A DNA stretch of 64,000 nucleotides from Ruminococcus turbiniformis (GTDB taxonomy: Bacteria; Bacillota; Clostridia; Lachnospirales; Lachnospiraceae): NCBI RefSeq assembly GCF_020687545.1, contig NZ_JAJEQX010000002.1, positions 124,001-188,000 of the forward strand, written 5' to 3'. The notes beneath the pieces are model-generated. The model saw only the letters and a list, made by a program, of their open reading frames with translations. It ran no database searches and had not been told where the DNA came from. Position 1 is the stretch's first letter. Each line of letters opens with the position of its first letter. This document shows positions 27,007-36,488 of the stretch, piece by piece. The position numbers were made by a program, and so were the translations under genes.

Positions 27007-27037
27007 GAAAAAACGGGACAGATCTCTCTGTCCCGCT
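27007..27037 (-). terminator. Intrinsic terminator after rpsO
   Basis: On the minus strand a stem CGGGACAGA / TCTGTCCCG is followed by TTTTTTCT. It lies 27 nt past the rpsO stop and before the pnp leader. Confidence 0.85.
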
Positions 27038-27063
27038 TTCGTTCATTTCTGCTGAGATACGGA

Positions 27064-27330
27064 CTATTTTCTGAGGCCGAGTCTCTCGATCAGTGAACGG
27101 TATCTTTCGATATCCATTTTCTTAAGGTATGCAAGAAGTCCTCTTCTCTGACCTACCATCTTAAGAAGTCCTCTTCTTGAGTGGTGATCCTTCGGGTTAG
27201 CCTTGAAGTGCTCTGTCAGCTCGTTGATTCTCGCTGTCAGGATAGCTACCTGTACTTCCGGAGATCCTGTATCTCCCTCGCTTCTTCCATACTCTTTGAT
27301 GATTGCCTGTTTCTTTTCCTTTGCGATCAT
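27064..27330 (-). CDS. rpsO: 30S ribosomal protein S15
   Basis: Binds 16S rRNA and helps build the 30S platform. 88 aa from ATG 27330, with AAGGAGG 8 nt upstream; another ATG at 27336 lies too close to that site. Conserved segments are [36 protein letters not shown] and [10 protein letters not shown]. It lies next to pnp as in many bacteria, but a strong terminator separates them. Confidence 0.98.
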   Translation of the reverse strand: MIAKEKKQAIIKEYGRSEGDTGSPEVQVAILTARINELTEHFKANPKDHHSRRGLLKMVGQRRGLLAYLKKMDIERYRSLIERLGLRK

Positions 27331-27462
27331 TTTCATTTCCTCCTTAAACTTTGTCAAACGCCTGATATTAAGTAATGGCCGGAGTAATCCGATTACCGAA
27401 CATCGGCTTGTTTTGTGACCTGAAACAGTATAGCATACCGGACTGCTTCTGTAAAGAAAAAC

Positions 27463-28410
27463 TTACAAATTCCCGTCCGGAAAAATTTCCTCTTTTGTTT
27501 CTCCGCTCAGTTCATCGCTCCAGCGGCGAAAATATTCCTCTCCGTACGCCTTGTCTTTTGTGACATGTTCTTTGAGCTCCTCCACAGAGCCGAATTTTGT
27601 CTCCGGCCGCTCGAACGCGCAGAAATGCGCTGTGATCTCTTTTCCGTAGGCGTTGCCCTCGTATCCGTAGACAAACACCTCCAGAAGCCGTCTCTGTTCA
27701 TCCGTCACCGTGGGCTTTATGCCCGCGTTTCCAATGGCGCCGTACCATTTGCCGTCGATCTTTACCCGGCAGGCGTACACCCCGTACCGGGGCATGATCT
27801 TTCTCTTTTCCGGTTCGATGTTCATCGTCGGAAATCCGAGCGTGCGCCCGAGCTGATTGCCGTGCACAACGGTTCCGCTCATCCCGTAAGGATAGCCGAG
27901 AAGTGTCCGTGCCAGCTCAACGTCTCCCTGCATCAGTGCGTCTTTGATATATGTGCTGCTGATCACTGTCCCCCGGTAGCGCTCCTTCTCAATGACATCC
28001 AGCGTATAGCCGTACTGTTCCGAAAACTCCGCGAGCATCCGGACGTCGCCCCTCTTGCCGTGGCCGAAGCAGAAGTCCGTCCCGACGACAATATGGGCTG
28101 CATGGAGCTGTTCCGCAAGGACTTTCCGGATGAACTCTTCCGCCTCCATCTCCCGGACTTCCCGCGTAAACGGATACTCGATCAGACAGTCCACTTTTCC
28201 CTCCAGATGCTGCCGCCTCTCCTTATTTGTCATCAGAGAGTCCCGGCCCATATCAAAAGCGCACACTACGCTTTCGCAGTCATCGGACGCATACTCCCGG
28301 ATCTTATCCACCAGCTTCTGGTGTCCCCGGTGAAGCCCGTCAAATTTTCCGAGCGTCACCGCCGTCTTTTTCTCTCCGTGATAGGATTCTATTCCTCTGT
28401 AATATCTCAT
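27463..28410 (-). CDS. ribF: Bifunctional riboflavin kinase / FAD synthetase
   Basis: Makes FMN and FAD from riboflavin. About 315 aa. The N-terminal FMN adenylyltransferase domain has TLGKFDGLHRGHQKLV and VGTDFCFGHGKRGDV; the C-terminal flavokinase domain has GYPYGMSGTVVHGNQLGRTLGFPTMN. The start is either ATG 28410 or 28425; neither ribosome site is strong. It follows truB closely, the conserved Firmicute order truB-ribF-rpsO. Confidence 0.96.
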   Translation of the reverse strand: MRYYRGIESYHGEKKTAVTLGKFDGLHRGHQKLVDKIREYASDDCESVVCAFDMGRDSLMTNKERRQHLEGKVDCLIEYPFTREVREMEAEEFIRKVLAEQLHAAHIVVGTDFCFGHGKRGDVRMLAEFSEQYGYTLDVIEKERYRGTVISSTYIKDALMQGDVELARTLLGYPYGMSGTVVHGNQLGRTLGFPTMNIEPEKRKIMPRYGVYACRVKIDGKWYGAIGNAGIKPTVTDEQRRLLEVFVYGYEGNAYGKEITAHFCAFERPETKFGSVEELKEHVTKDKAYGEEYFRRWSDELSGETKEEIFPDGNL

Positions 28411-28514
28411 GTCTGTCTCTTCCATCCTCTTTCCTGGCACATCAGCGTATCATTTCCGTGCAGTGCTCTTTCCTGCATCGCGGCCCAGTGCAGTTCTTCT
28501 CAGTACGGTTTCTC

Positions 28515-29504
28515 TCAGTGCAGCTCTTCCGGGTCGAGAAACATTTTGACCGGGCGGAACCTGTCCCTTCCGCTGCTCCGGTAAATGCCGATGAACCGTC
28601 CCTCTTCGTCATAAACCCGCACCTGACCGTCCGTGCAGTCTGCCTTCCCGCCGGAAGCAGTCTGTTTCCCGGACTGCATGGCTTCCCCGGCGGTCGCCTG
28701 TTCCCCCGGCTGCCGGATCTCCCCGGCGATGACCTGTTTTCCCGACAGCGGATTGCCGTTGTACGCCAGGGCGGCATACTGCTTCTTCACTGTGATCTTC
28801 GGAAGATCGGAGAACATCCCGTCCATGGGTGTAAGAATCTCGCAGAGTCTTCCGTCCTGAACCGCCCGCTCTACCTCAGAGAGCTTCCGGCTGTCCTCAA
28901 GGGCAAAGCGCTCCACCTTTGTGCGCAGAAGGCGCTCCATACATCCTCCGCACCCAAGCTTCTCCCCGATATCGCTGCAAAGCGTGCGGATGTACGTGCC
29001 TTTTGAGCAGTCCACCTCCATGCGGATGTGCGGAAGGCTTACTTCTTTGATCCGGATGTCGTATATCTTCACCCTGCGGCTCTTGCGCTCCACGGTCTTT
29101 CCCTCTCTCGCCAGCTCATAGAGTTTTTTCCCGTTCACCTTGAGAGCCGAGTACATGGGAGGGATCTGGTCATATTCTCCGATAAATTCCCGGATGCACG
29201 ATATGACCGCCTCCTCCGCAACGGACGAAACGTCTCTTTCCTCGATCGTCTCTCCCGTGATATCCTGGGTGTCCGTTATGCGTCCCAGGAGGAGAACCGT
29301 CTCATATGTCTTGTCCTTGTCTGTGAGCATCCCGCACACTTTTGTGGCGCGGCCCAGACAGACAGGAAGCACCCCCTCCGCATCCGGATCAAGGGTGCCT
29401 GTGTGTCCGATTTTCTTCTGCCCGACAATGCGCCGCAGACGGGCGACAACGTCGTGAGAAGTATATCCTTTTTCCTTGTATATATTCAGGATGCCGTTTA
29501 CCAT
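28515..29504 (-). CDS. truB: tRNA pseudouridine(55) synthase
   Basis: Forms pseudouridine 55 in tRNA. The core has GILNIYKEKGYTSHDVVARLR, then GHTGTLDPDAEGVLPVCLGRATK with the catalytic Asp, and CSKGTYIRTLCSDIGEKLG. At about residues 255-295 the C-terminal domain carries a low-complexity insert of G/Q/A-rich units (SGKQVIAGEIRQ, PGEQATAGEAMQ, SGKQTASG) that most TruB proteins lack. Start ATG 29504 overlaps the stop of nrnA (TGATG); a GTG three bases earlier is also open. Confidence 0.95.
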   Translation of the reverse strand: MVNGILNIYKEKGYTSHDVVARLRRIVGQKKIGHTGTLDPDAEGVLPVCLGRATKVCGMLTDKDKTYETVLLLGRITDTQDITGETIEERDVSSVAEEAVISCIREFIGEYDQIPPMYSALKVNGKKLYELAREGKTVERKSRRVKIYDIRIKEVSLPHIRMEVDCSKGTYIRTLCSDIGEKLGCGGCMERLLRTKVERFALEDSRKLSEVERAVQDGRLCEILTPMDGMFSDLPKITVKKQYAALAYNGNPLSGKQVIAGEIRQPGEQATAGEAMQSGKQTASGGKADCTDGQVRVYDEEGRFIGIYRSSGRDRFRPVKMFLDPEELH

Positions 29505-30484
29505 CACGCGTCCCTTTCTTCCTGCGCCTGCTTTAACTGGATGGCGATCCGTCCCGTGATGTTGTTGATCACGTCGTGGCTTGATCCCTTCATGGTGACG
29601 CCGGCCGCTCTCGCGTGTCCTCCGCCTCCGAAATATTTCGCCACCTGGCTTACATCCACGATGCCTTTGGAGCGCAGGCTAACTTTATATTTCTGCGGCT
29701 CGGTCTCGTGAAGGAAGATCGCAACTTCCACGCCCTTTGTCAGCCGCAGCTGGCTTACAATTCCCTCCAGATCGGACGGCTGTGCCTGGAAAAACTCCAT
29801 GGATCTTCTGCGGATCACGGAGACGATGCACTGCTTATCCATGATCAGCATGCTCTCCAGAAGCGCCCGCCCGAGAATCTGGTTCTGTATGTAAGTCTTT
29901 TCATAGTACGTCTTGTCAATGATCTCGCTGGAATTGATTCCCTTGCGCATCAGTTCCGCGGCGATCTCCATCGTCTCAGGTGATGTACAGGAATACTGGA
30001 AAACTCCGGTATCATGGGCGATTCCCATGTAGAGGGCCTCCGCGCACGCCTTTGATATCTTCTCCCTGTCAAGAAGGGTGAACACAAGCTCCGATGTGGA
30101 ACTTGCATCCGGAACGATATAATTGATATCCGCAAACGCCTCGTTGCTCACATGGTGATCGATGCACAGTGTCTCTTTCGCACTCTCAAACAGAGGCATG
30201 GAAAAACCCAGTCTCTGCGCGTCGCCGCAGTCCAGGCAGATAAACAGGTCGTAGGGCTCCCCTTCCGGCAGCTCTGTTCTCACCCGGTCCGTCCCCTGGA
30301 TCAGCGTATACGCATCGGGAATCGTTTCGAGGTAAACGTGAGTCTCCACATCCGGATACTGTTCCTCAAGGTAGAGAAAAAGTCCCAGACAGGAACCCAC
30401 ACAGTCGCCGTCCGGGCGGACATGACCGCCCAGAGCGACTTTCTTTTTCCCCTTCAGTACATCGTCTAACACAATTCTGTTCAT
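29504..30484 (-). CDS. nrnA: DHH-family oligoribonuclease / pAp phosphatase
   Basis: Degrades short RNA oligonucleotides left by exonucleases and hydrolyses 3'-phosphoadenosine 5'-phosphate. 326 aa from ATG 30484, whose GAGGAATAAA site lies within the end of rbfA. Motifs: GHVRPDGDCVGSCLGL (normally DxDGxGS-like), FICLDCGDAQRLG, CIDHHVSN and the C-terminal DHHA1 motif GGGGHARAAG. It sits between rbfA and truB in the usual Firmicute operon order and overlaps truB by one stop/start junction. Confidence 0.94.
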   Translation of the reverse strand: MNRIVLDDVLKGKKKVALGGHVRPDGDCVGSCLGLFLYLEEQYPDVETHVYLETIPDAYTLIQGTDRVRTELPEGEPYDLFICLDCGDAQRLGFSMPLFESAKETLCIDHHVSNEAFADINYIVPDASSTSELVFTLLDREKISKACAEALYMGIAHDTGVFQYSCTSPETMEIAAELMRKGINSSEIIDKTYYEKTYIQNQILGRALLESMLIMDKQCIVSVIRRRSMEFFQAQPSDLEGIVSQLRLTKGVEVAIFLHETEPQKYKVSLRSKGIVDVSQVAKYFGGGGHARAAGVTMKGSSHDVINNITGRIAIQLKQAQEERDA

Positions 30485-30485
30485 T

Positions 30486-30860
30486 TTATTCCTCAGCTCC
30501 ATTATCCATGTCCCGGGTCACTTCATCGATCTTTCTGCTGATGTTCACTCCGTATTCAATGGACTGATCCACGATAAATCTGATCTCCGGGGTGTTCCGA
30601 AGGTTGACCGTGCGTGCGAGCTCTCTGCGGATATAACCTTCCGCACTCTGAAGACCTTTTAACGTATCCTGCTGTGCCTTTGCATCGCCGAGCACACTGA
30701 TATACGCTTTGCATGTCTTCAGATCCGGCGCCACTTCCACGGCAACCACGGAAGTCATCGGTGCCACCCGCGGGTCTTTGATGCCTTCTCTTATGATATT
30801 GCTCAGCTCCCGCTGAACCTCTGCGTTGACCCGCGTATTTTTTATGCTGTTCTTTCTCAT
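30486..30860 (-). CDS. rbfA: 30S ribosome-binding factor A
   Basis: Assists late maturation of 16S rRNA in the 30S subunit. 124 aa with the KH-like fold segments VNAEVQRELSNIIREGIKDPRV, TSVVAVEVAPDLKTCKAYISVLG and RELARTVNLRNTPEIRFIVDQSIEYG. Located between infB and nrnA, with 69 nt to infB. Confidence 0.97.
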   Translation of the reverse strand: MRKNSIKNTRVNAEVQRELSNIIREGIKDPRVAPMTSVVAVEVAPDLKTCKAYISVLGDAKAQQDTLKGLQSAEGYIRRELARTVNLRNTPEIRFIVDQSIEYGVNISRKIDEVTRDMDNGAEE

Positions 30861-30929
30861 TTTATTTCAAGCTCCTTTGGGCTGTTATTTTACAGCCGCC
30901 CGGCCGCGCTCTGGCAGCGCAGGCGCCTG

Positions 30930-33860
30930 CTATTTTCTCTCAGCCTCTACCATCTTGTAGGCTTCCACATTGTCGCCTTCCTTGATGTCATTATAGTTCT
31001 GGAATACGAAACCGCACTCGTAGCCGGCTCTTACTTCCTTCACATCGTCCTTGAAGCGCTTTAAGGATGCCAGCGGTCCGTCGAACATGACGATGCCGTC
31101 GCGGATCAGACGGACAGAGCAGTTTCTCTCGAAAATACCGTCCTGAACATACGCTCCCGCGATCGTTCCGACGCCGGACGCCTTGAATGTCTGGCGCACT
31201 TCCGCGTGGCCCAGTATCTTCTCCTCGAATACCGGATCGAGCATCCCCTTCATGGCTGCCTCCACATCCTCGATGGCGTTGTAGATGACGCGGTAAAGTC
31301 TTAAATCCACGCCCTCTCTCTCCGCAATATCCTTTGCGGTCGCATCCGGACGCACGTTGAATCCGATGATAATCGCATTGGATGCGGACGCCAGGATCAC
31401 GTCGGATTCGTTGATCGCGCCCACGCCTCCGTGGATGATCTTGATTACGACCTCGTCGTTGGAGAGTTTTAAGAGGCTCTGCTTGATTGCCTCCACAGAT
31501 CCCTGTACGTCTGCTTTCACGACAATGTTGAGTTCCTTTAAGTTACCCTCCTGGATCTGGTTGAACAGGTCGTCAAGGGACATTCTCGACTTCGTCTCGT
31601 CAAGCAGCTTCACCTTGTTCTGTGCGATGAATGTATCCGCGAAGTTTCTCGCCTCTTTCTCCGAGTCGCATCCCACGAACACTTCTCCCGCGTTGGGAAC
31701 GTCGTTGAGTCCGAGGATCTCTACCGGCTGGGACGGCCCCGCCTCCTTGACTCTTCTCCCCCGGTCATCCATCATGGCGCGGACACGTCCGTGTGCGCTT
31801 CCCGCCGCGATGGCGTCTCCAACGTGGAGTGTTCCCTTCTGTACGAGAACTGTCGCCACAGATCCCTTGCCCTTGTCGAGCTCTGCCTCGATCACAAGAC
31901 CTCTTGCCGCACGGTTCGGGTTCGCCTTAAGCTCCATCACCTCTGCGGTCAGAAGGATCATCTCGAGAAGTTCCGGAATACCTTCCTTCGTGTGTGCGGA
32001 TACCGGTACGAATACCGTGCTGCCGCCCCAGTCTTCGGGGATCAACTCATACTCGGTGAGTTCCTGTTTTACTCTCTCCACGTTAGCGCCCGGTTTGTCG
32101 ATCTTGTTGATGGCAACAATGATCTCCACTCCCGCCGCTTTCGCGTGGTTGATGGCCTCAATCGTCTGCGGCATCACGCCGTCGTCCGCTGCAACTACGA
32201 GAATTGCGATGTCCGTCGAGCTGGCGCCGCGCATACGCATCGCCGTAAACGCCTCATGTCCCGGTGTGTCAAGGAAGGTGATCTTCTCTCCGTTCACCTC
32301 AACGACATAGGCTCCGATATGCTGTGTGATTCCGCCTGCCTCGCGGTCCGTTACGTTCGTGTGTCTGATAGCGTCCAGAAGGGACGTCTTTCCGTGGTCA
32401 ACGTGTCCCATGACACAGACAACCGGCGGGCGCTTCACCATAAGGCTTTCGTCCTCCTCATCCTCTTTTAAGAGTTCCTCGATCACGTCCACGACTTCCT
32501 CTTTCTCGCAGAGCACGTCGAACTCAAGAGCGATCTCTTCCGCTGTGTCGTAGTCGATCTCCTGGTTTACTGTCACTACCTTTCCCTGAAGGAAAAGCTT
32601 CTTGACGATCACCGAAGGAACGACTTTCATCTTGTCGGCAAGCTCTTTGATTGTGAGAACTTCCGGAATAACGATCTGTTTGATCTTCTCTTCCTTCTTC
32701 TCCTCCTGCTTCGGCTGCGGCTTCTTCGCCTCTGTCACCTGTTTCTGCTTTCTTCCCTTCTTGCCTTTGCCCTCGAACGCTTCATCTCTGTATTCCTTCT
32801 TCTTGTTGTCGCGCTCTTTATCCTTTGCCTTGTTTCTCTGGCTCTTCTGCTGTTCCACCATGGAAGATCCCATGTCATCCCTGCGGGTATCGCGTCTGTC
32901 GCCGCGCGGTCCTACTCCCCGCTGGTCTCTTCCATCTCTTCCGTCTCTTCCGTCACGTCCGCCTCTCTCCGGGCGTCCTCCCTGACGGCCGCCAAAGGAA
33001 CGGTCTCCCTGTCCCGGGCGGTCTCCTCTTGCAGGACGGTCTCCTGCGGGACGGCCTCCTCTTTCGCCTCTTTCGCCGCGGTCACTGCGCTCCCCGCGCT
33101 CTCCGCGGAACGGGCGGTCTGAGAAGCTGCGGCCTCCCTGCGGTCTCTCGCCCCGTTCGCCTCTCTCCGGACGGTCCGCGTGTACCGGGCGCTCTGATGA
33201 TCTCTCCGGACGGTCCGCGTGTACCGGACGATCTCCGCTTCTCTCCGGGCGGACCGGATGCGCTCCTGCGCTGCCCGGTCTGCTCTCAGCTGCCGGGCGG
33301 GTTCCCTGTGCCGGTCTCTCGGCTCTTGGCATGCGCTCTCCTGCCGGTCTGTTCTCTGCGGCCGGACGGGTTCCCGGTACCGGACGTGCTCCTGCCGGTA
33401 TGGTGCGTCCTCCCTGGGCGGGTCTCTCCTGATGAACCGGACGCGCTCCCGCCGGTTTTCCTTCCCCTGCCTGACGGCCTCCCTGGGCCGGGCGGGCCTG
33501 CCCCTGTCCCGGGCGGGCATTTCTCTGCGCCGGACGGTTTCCCTGAATCCGGCTGCTGTTCTTGGAATTCTGCGGGCGGATTACAAAGGCAAGATTTTTC
33601 TTCTTCGGAGCCGCATTCTCCTGCGCCTCGCCCTGTTCTGTCTTCTCTGCACTCTCCGGCCCGTTCTCATGTGTATCTTTCGGCGCCTGCTGTTTTGTCT
33701 GCGAAGACGCCGCTTCTCTTCTGATTTCCTCAGCCACGCTGTCCTCCAGTGTGCTCATATGGTTCTTTACCTCCACATTTTTCTTCTGTAAAATCTCCAG
33801 CAGTTCCCTGTTGTCTATGCCCAGCTCTTTCGCCAGCTCATGTACCCTCATTTTCGTCAT
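30930..33860 (-). CDS. infB: Translation initiation factor IF-2
   Basis: GTPase that brings initiator tRNA to the 30S subunit. 976 aa, long even for IF-2. Residues 1-55 form an IF2_N module ([21 protein letters not shown]). Residues about 95-330 are low complexity, rich in R, G, P and D (RPAQGGR, RPERGG, DGRDGRD types). A second IF2_N region precedes the G domain, which starts near residue 478 ([31 protein letters not shown]). The C-terminal domains are complete. It lies between ylxQ and rbfA in the nusA operon. Confidence 0.98.
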   Translation of the reverse strand: MTKMRVHELAKELGIDNRELLEILQKKNVEVKNHMSTLEDSVAEEIRREAASSQTKQQAPKDTHENGPESAEKTEQGEAQENAAPKKKNLAFVIRPQNSKNSSRIQGNRPAQRNARPGQGQARPAQGGRQAGEGKPAGARPVHQERPAQGGRTIPAGARPVPGTRPAAENRPAGERMPRAERPAQGTRPAAESRPGSAGAHPVRPERSGDRPVHADRPERSSERPVHADRPERGERGERPQGGRSFSDRPFRGERGERSDRGERGERGGRPAGDRPARGDRPGQGDRSFGGRQGGRPERGGRDGRDGRDGRDQRGVGPRGDRRDTRRDDMGSSMVEQQKSQRNKAKDKERDNKKKEYRDEAFEGKGKKGRKQKQVTEAKKPQPKQEEKKEEKIKQIVIPEVLTIKELADKMKVVPSVIVKKLFLQGKVVTVNQEIDYDTAEEIALEFDVLCEKEEVVDVIEELLKEDEEDESLMVKRPPVVCVMGHVDHGKTSLLDAIRHTNVTDREAGGITQHIGAYVVEVNGEKITFLDTPGHEAFTAMRMRGASSTDIAILVVAADDGVMPQTIEAINHAKAAGVEIIVAINKIDKPGANVERVKQELTEYELIPEDWGGSTVFVPVSAHTKEGIPELLEMILLTAEVMELKANPNRAARGLVIEAELDKGKGSVATVLVQKGTLHVGDAIAAGSAHGRVRAMMDDRGRRVKEAGPSQPVEILGLNDVPNAGEVFVGCDSEKEARNFADTFIAQNKVKLLDETKSRMSLDDLFNQIQEGNLKELNIVVKADVQGSVEAIKQSLLKLSNDEVVIKIIHGGVGAINESDVILASASNAIIIGFNVRPDATAKDIAEREGVDLRLYRVIYNAIEDVEAAMKGMLDPVFEEKILGHAEVRQTFKASGVGTIAGAYVQDGIFERNCSVRLIRDGIVMFDGPLASLKRFKDDVKEVRAGYECGFVFQNYNDIKEGDNVEAYKMVEAERK

Positions 33861-33880
33861 ATCACTACCTCCTTATGCAT

Positions 33881-34204
33881 TCAAGATCCGCTCATACTGC
33901 TGTCAAGCTCTTTTTGAATTCCGCCTGCAAATCCTTCGTCCAATATTGCCAGAGATGCACGGAATTCTTTTCCCATTGCATGCCCTAAGGTATCTTTATC
34001 TCCGTAAATATAAATTGGAACTCTGTAAAATTCACACATATTCTGAAACTTTTTCTTTGTGTTTTCCGATGCGTCCGAGGCCACGATCACAAGAGCCGCC
34101 CTCCCGGACTTCGTCTCGCTCTCGGTCTTCGCCTCTCCGCTTACGCACCTTCCGGCTCTCACTGCAAGCCCGATCAGAGACAGGACCTTATCCCTCTTTC
34201 TCAA
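33881..34204 (-). CDS. ylxQ: L7Ae/L30e-family ribosomal-like RNA-binding protein (YlxQ)
   Basis: About 107 aa. The L7Ae core reads KVLSLIGLAVRAGRCVSGEAK, AALVIVASDASENTKKKF and RVPIYIYGDKDTLGHAMGKEFRASLAI. The start is probably TTG 34204, with AAGGAG about 8 nt upstream, which places it inside the last codons of ylxR; a longer frame to 34273 is open but off the family pattern. It is presumed to bind a kink-turn RNA. Its place between ylxR and infB is conserved in Firmicutes. Confidence 0.88.
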   Translation of the reverse strand: MRKRDKVLSLIGLAVRAGRCVSGEAKTESETKSGRAALVIVASDASENTKKKFQNMCEFYRVPIYIYGDKDTLGHAMGKEFRASLAILDEGFAGGIQKELDSSMSGS

Positions 34205-34478
34205 TCTCGCCCATCTCCTTTTCCAGTCTTTCATACACATCGGCAGGGATTTCCTGCTTAAACGACCGCTCAAGCCCCCGGCTTTTAACCGCCATCCGGA
34301 AACATCCGACGGAGCGGCAGATATAAGCGCCCCGGCCGTTTTTCTTTCCTCCGGCGTCCACCTCGAACTCCCCGCTCTCTGTGCGGAGGATGCGCATCAG
34401 TTCTTTCTTCGGCTTCATCTCGCCGCATCCCACGCATTTCCGCATGGGAATCTTTTTCTTCACTGCCAAACAACCCAC
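34188..34478 (-). CDS. ylxR: YlxR family RNA-binding protein
   Basis: Small basic protein of up to 96 aa. MRKCVGCGEMKPKKELMRI and the family signature GRGAYICRS are present, the second followed by CF. The start is uncertain: GTG 34478 abuts GGA of the ribosome site, while TTG or GTG codons 9-15 nt further in are better spaced. It overlaps the ylxQ start by about 17 nt. In the nusA operon it is thought to act in translation or as a nucleoid/RNA-binding protein. Confidence 0.88.
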   Translation of the reverse strand: MGCLAVKKKIPMRKCVGCGEMKPKKELMRILRTESGEFEVDAGGKKNGRGAYICRSVGCFRMAVKSRGLERSFKQEIPADVYERLEKEMGEIEKEG

Positions 34479-34498
34479 TCCTTCAGATTCTGATCTGT

Positions 34499-35788
34499 CT
34501 ATTCGTTTCCGTCCGTCTCGATGAACTCAAACTCTTCTGTGTCCTCTTCTCCGGCCGGTTCCTCATACGCCGCATCTTCTTCGTATGCGCCGTCGTAGTT
34601 TTCGTCATAATTTTCTTCGTATCCGTCGCCGTAAGCTCCGTCAAATTCCTCGAATTCACCGTCCTCCGTATACTCCTCGTCGAAGTCTCCGGTGTATCCT
34701 TCCTCACCCATGAGACCCATCTGCTCCATGTAGTTCTCCGGAAGGTCGCCCGCCTCGATGGCCTGAGTCTCGCTCTTGATGTCGATCTTGTATCCGGTCA
34801 GCCGGGCTGCAAGTCTTGCGTTCTGTCCCTCTTTTCCGATGGCAAGGGAAAGCTGGTAGTCCGGAACAATGACGCTTGCGATCTTCTCCTCCGGATCCGC
34901 CATAACGGAAATGACTTTCGCCGGGCTTAACGCGTTCTCGATCAGGAGCGCCGGGTTTTCATCCCAGTTGATGATGTCGATCTTCTCGCCTCTTAACTCC
35001 TGAACGACCGCGTTGACTCTCGCGCCGTTCATTCCCACGCAGGCTCCCACCGGATCCACATTCGGATCGTTGGACCAGACAGCCATCTTCGTCCTTGATC
35101 CCGCTTCCCTGGCGATGCTTTTGATCTCCACGGTTCCGTCTCTTACCTCAGCCACTTCCGCTTCAAAGAGGCGCTTCACCAGTTCCGGATGGGTACGGGA
35201 CACGAGGATCTTCGGTCCCTTCGGCGTGTTCTTCACTTCCACCACGTAGAGCTTAATGCGCTCCGTAGGTTTAAACGTCTCGCCTTTCACCTGCTCGTTT
35301 TCCGTGAGCATGGCGTCGGCTCTTCCCAGGTTGATGCTGATATTCTTTCCTACATAGCGCTGAACAATACCTGTCACGATATCCTTCTCTTTCTCAAAGT
35401 ACTGGTCGAACACAACTTTCCGCTCTTCTTCTCTGATCTTCTGAAGGATGAGGTTCTTCGCATTCTGTGTGGCGATCCGCCCGAACTCCTTGGAGTGAAC
35501 CGGGATCTGCGCCACATCGCCGATCTGAAGTGCGGAGTCGATCTGCTCTGCTTCCTCGAGACTGATCTCGAGAGCCGGCTCCTCCACCTCTTCCACAACT
35601 TTCTTCTCCGCGTAAACCGCATAGTCGCATGTCTCACGGTCCATGATCACCTTGATGTTCTCCGCCGTTCCGAAATGGTTCTTACAGGCGCTGATCAGCG
35701 AATTTTCAATAGCGTCCATCATGACGTCCCTGCTGATGTTTTTCTCCTTCTCCAGAATTGTCAAAGCTTCCATTAATTCTGTGTTCAT
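34499..35788 (-). CDS. nusA: Transcription termination/antitermination factor NusA
   Basis: Binds RNA polymerase and modulates pausing, termination and antitermination. 429 aa: N-terminal RNAP-binding domain (MNTELMEALTILEKEKNISRD), S1 domain near 135-200, then two KH domains (DPVGACVGMNGARVNAVVQEL; LAIGKEGQNARLAARLTGYKIDI). The last 75 residues form a strongly acidic, Tyr-rich tail with near repeats (YGDGYEENYDENYDGAYEED), not part of the basic fold. It follows rimP by 22 nt. Confidence 0.97.
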   Translation of the reverse strand: MNTELMEALTILEKEKNISRDVMMDAIENSLISACKNHFGTAENIKVIMDRETCDYAVYAEKKVVEEVEEPALEISLEEAEQIDSALQIGDVAQIPVHSKEFGRIATQNAKNLILQKIREEERKVVFDQYFEKEKDIVTGIVQRYVGKNISINLGRADAMLTENEQVKGETFKPTERIKLYVVEVKNTPKGPKILVSRTHPELVKRLFEAEVAEVRDGTVEIKSIAREAGSRTKMAVWSNDPNVDPVGACVGMNGARVNAVVQELRGEKIDIINWDENPALLIENALSPAKVISVMADPEEKIASVIVPDYQLSLAIGKEGQNARLAARLTGYKIDIKSETQAIEAGDLPENYMEQMGLMGEEGYTGDFDEEYTEDGEFEEFDGAYGDGYEENYDENYDGAYEEDAAYEEPAGEEDTEEFEFIETDGNE

Positions 35789-35810
35789 TCTTGCTTTCCT
35801 CCTAATATAA

Positions 35811-36278
35811 TTAAAAATCCAAAGCCAGACGGATCAGCGCAATGTCTGAGCGTTCAAATGTCTGTTCTGTCTCATCCTCATACCCGATCGTCACGGTGTT
35901 CTCATCGTATCTCAGAAGAATTCCGACGAATTCTTTCTGTCTGTCAACCGCCCGGTAAGTCCTTATCTCCACTTCCTCACCGATGCTCCTCTTAAAATCT
36001 TTCTCTTTTTTGAGCGGTCTCCCGAGTCCCGGAGAGCTGACCTCAAAAACATAGGAATCCGCGATATAGTCTTTCTCGTCAAGGATATCGGAAAACTCCC
36101 GGCTCACCGCCTCACAGTCGTCCACCGTGATTCCTCCCGGCTTATCAATGTAAGCTCTCAGGTACCAGGTTCCCCCTTCCTTTACATACTCCACATCAAC
36201 CAGCTCAAATCCCAGCCTGTCGACAATCGGCGTCAGGAGCTCTTCTGTCTTCTGTTCGTAATCTTCTTTTCTGGACAC
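35811..36278 (-). CDS. rimP: Ribosome maturation factor RimP
   Basis: Needed for early 30S assembly. 155 aa with GFELVDVEYVKEGGTWYLRAYIDKPGG, DDCEAVSREFSDILD and YVFEVSSPGLGRPLKKEKDF, all family hallmarks. First gene of the rimP-nusA-ylxR-ylxQ-infB operon; a promoter and leader hairpin lie just upstream. Confidence 0.97.
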   Translation of the reverse strand: MSRKEDYEQKTEELLTPIVDRLGFELVDVEYVKEGGTWYLRAYIDKPGGITVDDCEAVSREFSDILDEKDYIADSYVFEVSSPGLGRPLKKEKDFKRSIGEEVEIRTYRAVDRQKEFVGILLRYDENTVTIGYEDETEQTFERSDIALIRLALDF

Positions 36279-36350
36279 GCTATACTTCCTTTCTTATTCA
36301 AAGCCCCGCCAGATGCCGCTGTCATCCTCCTGCAGATGCACTGCAACAAA

Positions 36351-36376
36351 GAAGAGTGAACTTTCGTTCACTCTTC
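36351..36376 (-). terminator. Leader hairpin upstream of rimP
   Basis: A perfect stem GAAGAGTGAAC / GTTCACTCTTC with a 4-nt loop, followed on the minus strand by TTTGTTG. Because the promoter at 36405-36433 lies upstream of it, it falls in the rimP leader and may act as an attenuator. It could also end readthrough from the topoisomerase gene. Confidence 0.65.
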
Positions 36377-36404
36377 TGCCGGGTTCCTTATGTAACTATT
36401 GTGT

Positions 36405-36433
36405 AGTATACCACTGTTTTCCTGCGATTGCAA
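36405..36433 (-). promoter_or_regulatory. Promoter of the rimP-nusA-infB operon
   Basis: On the minus strand TTGCAA (-35), 17 nt, TATACT (-10). It starts transcription about 120 nt before rimP. The rest of 36434-36488 shows no gene. Confidence 0.75.
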
Positions 36434-36488
36434 GGGGGTTTTCGGCAAACTTCCGGGATTTTTCAGGGATTTTCAGCCGTTTCGGGAC

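Noticed and set aside
27331-27462. FMN riboswitch near ribF
   Set aside because: None of the conserved FMN-element sequences occur; the stretch is ordinary spacer with the rpsO ribosome site.
27565-28584. 339-aa open frame on the + strand
   Set aside because: Antisense to ribF and the truB end, both well supported.
32912-33520. Arg-rich 202-aa frame and repetitive DNA in infB, considered as a repeat array
   Set aside because: It is the low-complexity N-terminal linker of IF-2, in frame with the complete gene.
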